A program made the position numbers and the translations under genes. The notes below the pieces were generated by a model. It did not search any database and had not been told where the DNA came from. It worked only from the letters and a program-made list of their open reading frames with translations. 16,248 nucleotides of DNA from Microbacteriaceae bacterium (GTDB taxonomy: Bacteria; Actinomycetota; Actinomycetes; Actinomycetales; Microbacteriaceae), in the NCBI GenBank assembly GCA_024642605.1, contig JAHEAT010000010.1:1-16248 (forward strand), read 5' to 3'. Position 1 is the stretch's first letter, and each line of letters starts with the position of its first letter. This document shows positions 15,646 to 16,248 of the stretch, piece after piece.

Positions 15646-15670
15646 TGGCGACATGAACATATTTGCCAAA
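15644..15670 (+). promoter_or_regulatory. Inverted repeat TTTGGC / GCCAAA at the start of the secreted protein gene
   Basis: TTTGGC (15644-15649) and GCCAAA (15665-15670) form a perfect 6-bp inverted repeat with a 15-base centre containing ATG 15653. The left arm overlaps the predicted -10 box. It could be an operator for either divergent gene, although six-base arms can occur by chance. Confidence 0.3.
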
Positions 15671-16248
15671 TCACGCAAGGGGAACATTGTGAAACGCACC
15701 CTCGTACTCGCGGTTATAACTCTGCTATTAACACTCTCTGCGCCTGTGCCTGCGGCCACCGCAATCGGTTCAGATTCATGCCATTTCACCTCTATGTCTT
15801 ACTATGGCTGGCCTGGCGGTGGAAATATAGACAGCGGAATCTCAGTGGGTTTGACCAGGCAAATGAAAACATTTGAACCTTTCAAGACCAACGCAGCGTG
15901 CATCAACTTCGAAAACACCATGACCGGAACCGTTCGCGAATCGGTAGCCTCTAAAGGCGAATTCACCTGGATGCTCTACGGCTACACGATCCCGACAGAT
16001 ACAGTGTGCTCGATTGGAGTGAGCGTTAATGGTTTGCCCTGGTTTAGCGCTGATGCCGAACGCGACGGCACAGCCTGGTTAGTTCGCAAGACCTTCGACC
16101 CATCACAGCCTGACGTTCTGAAACCACTACTGCAGCTAGGCAGCAATGAGTTTGCGGCGCAATCTGATTGCGGAGACTTCGCCGACGGCACCACATACCT
16201 GGCGGCGCAAGTGAATGTGCTGCAAGATTCATACGGAGATTTTGGCGG
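15653..16248 (+). CDS. Secreted protein of unknown function, 3' end beyond the window
   Basis: An open frame from ATG 15653 to the window end, 198 codons without a stop. The first 37 residues form a signal peptide. It has a basic n-region (FAKSRKGNIVKR), a hydrophobic core LVLAVITLLLTL, and likely cleavage after PVPAATA. The mature part is hydrophilic, rich in aromatic residues and Gly, and has four cysteines (in DSCHF, NAACINF, DTVCSIG and SDCGDF). These could form two disulfides outside the cell. I recognise no family. GTG 15689 is an alternative in-frame start with an AAGGGG six bases upstream and would give a shorter n-region (VKRTLVLAV). ATG 15653 is favoured by the TAGGTT box. The frame is real judging by the clear signal peptide and codon pattern. 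Confidence 0.75.
   Translation, partial: MNIFAKSRKGNIVKRTLVLAVITLLLTLSAPVPAATAIGSDSCHFTSMSYYGWPGGGNIDSGISVGLTRQMKTFEPFKTNAACINFENTMTGTVRESVASKGEFTWMLYGYTIPTDTVCSIGVSVNGLPWFSADAERDGTAWLVRKTFDPSQPDVLKPLLQLGSNEFAAQSDCGDFADGTTYLAAQVNVLQDSYGDFG

Noticed and set aside
15604..15789. 61-aa minus-strand frame over the signal peptide region
   Set aside because: It overlaps the start of the C-S lyase gene and the secreted protein, and has no ribosome-binding signal or domain.
1..16248. CRISPR arrays, tandem repeats, insertion sequences, tRNA or rRNA genes
   Set aside because: No regularly spaced direct repeats, transposase motifs or tRNA-like folds were found by eye on either strand. Almost all the sequence is coding.

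Overview
The window looks like chromosomal DNA of a small-genome, moderate-GC actinobacterium. My best guess is a Microbacteriaceae member of the freshwater Luna type (Rhodoluna/Aquiluna-like). This is inferred from protein sequence style, a C50 carotenoid cluster laid out as in Corynebacterium and Clavibacter, very tight gene packing, frequent GTG/TTG starts and apparent leaderless promoters. I see no rRNA, tRNA, CRISPR array, insertion sequence or phage gene.

Layout. (1) Positions 1-3748, minus strand: the branched-chain amino acid operon ilvD-ilvB-ilvN, with ilvN cut by the window edge. (2) Positions 3772-8692, plus strand: a CorA-type metal transporter, then the C50 carotenoid genes crtB-crtI-crtYe-crtYf-crtEb. 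Within the run, junctions are 4-bp overlaps or gaps of under 10 bp. (3) Positions 8689-9657, minus strand: a single ORF joining a GNAT acetyltransferase to a SprT-like zinc metalloprotease. (4) Positions 9800-11700, plus strand: a cytosine salvage pair made of a CodB-like NCS1 permease and a small deaminase of the yeast Fcy1 type, not the usual bacterial CodA. (5) Positions 11732-13441, plus strand: metZ and a PhnB-like VOC protein. (6) Positions 13438-15611, minus strand: a MalY/PatB-type C-S lyase followed by a Gfo/Idh/MocA oxidoreductase with a 4-bp overlap. (7) From 15653, plus strand: the start of an unrecognised secreted protein that runs off the window.

How the genes work together. Carotenoid cluster: CrtB makes phytoene, CrtI desaturates it to lycopene, CrtEb adds C5 units to give a C50 chain, and the small CrtYe/CrtYf pair closes the rings. 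The GGPP synthase (crtE) is not in the window. CodB plus the deaminase would import cytosine and convert it to uracil. MetZ and the MalY-like lyase both belong to sulfur amino acid metabolism.

The most striking regulatory pattern is shared. Six genes (ilvD, corA, crtB, codB, metZ and the secreted protein) have a TANNNT box ending 6-7 nt before the start codon, as expected for leaderless mRNAs. Several downstream operon genes instead have Shine-Dalgarno sequences. The ilvD and corA boxes overlap back to back, and the crtB box lies on the corA stop codon. Both convergent gene pairs share bases of their stop codons, so no space is left for conventional terminators between them.
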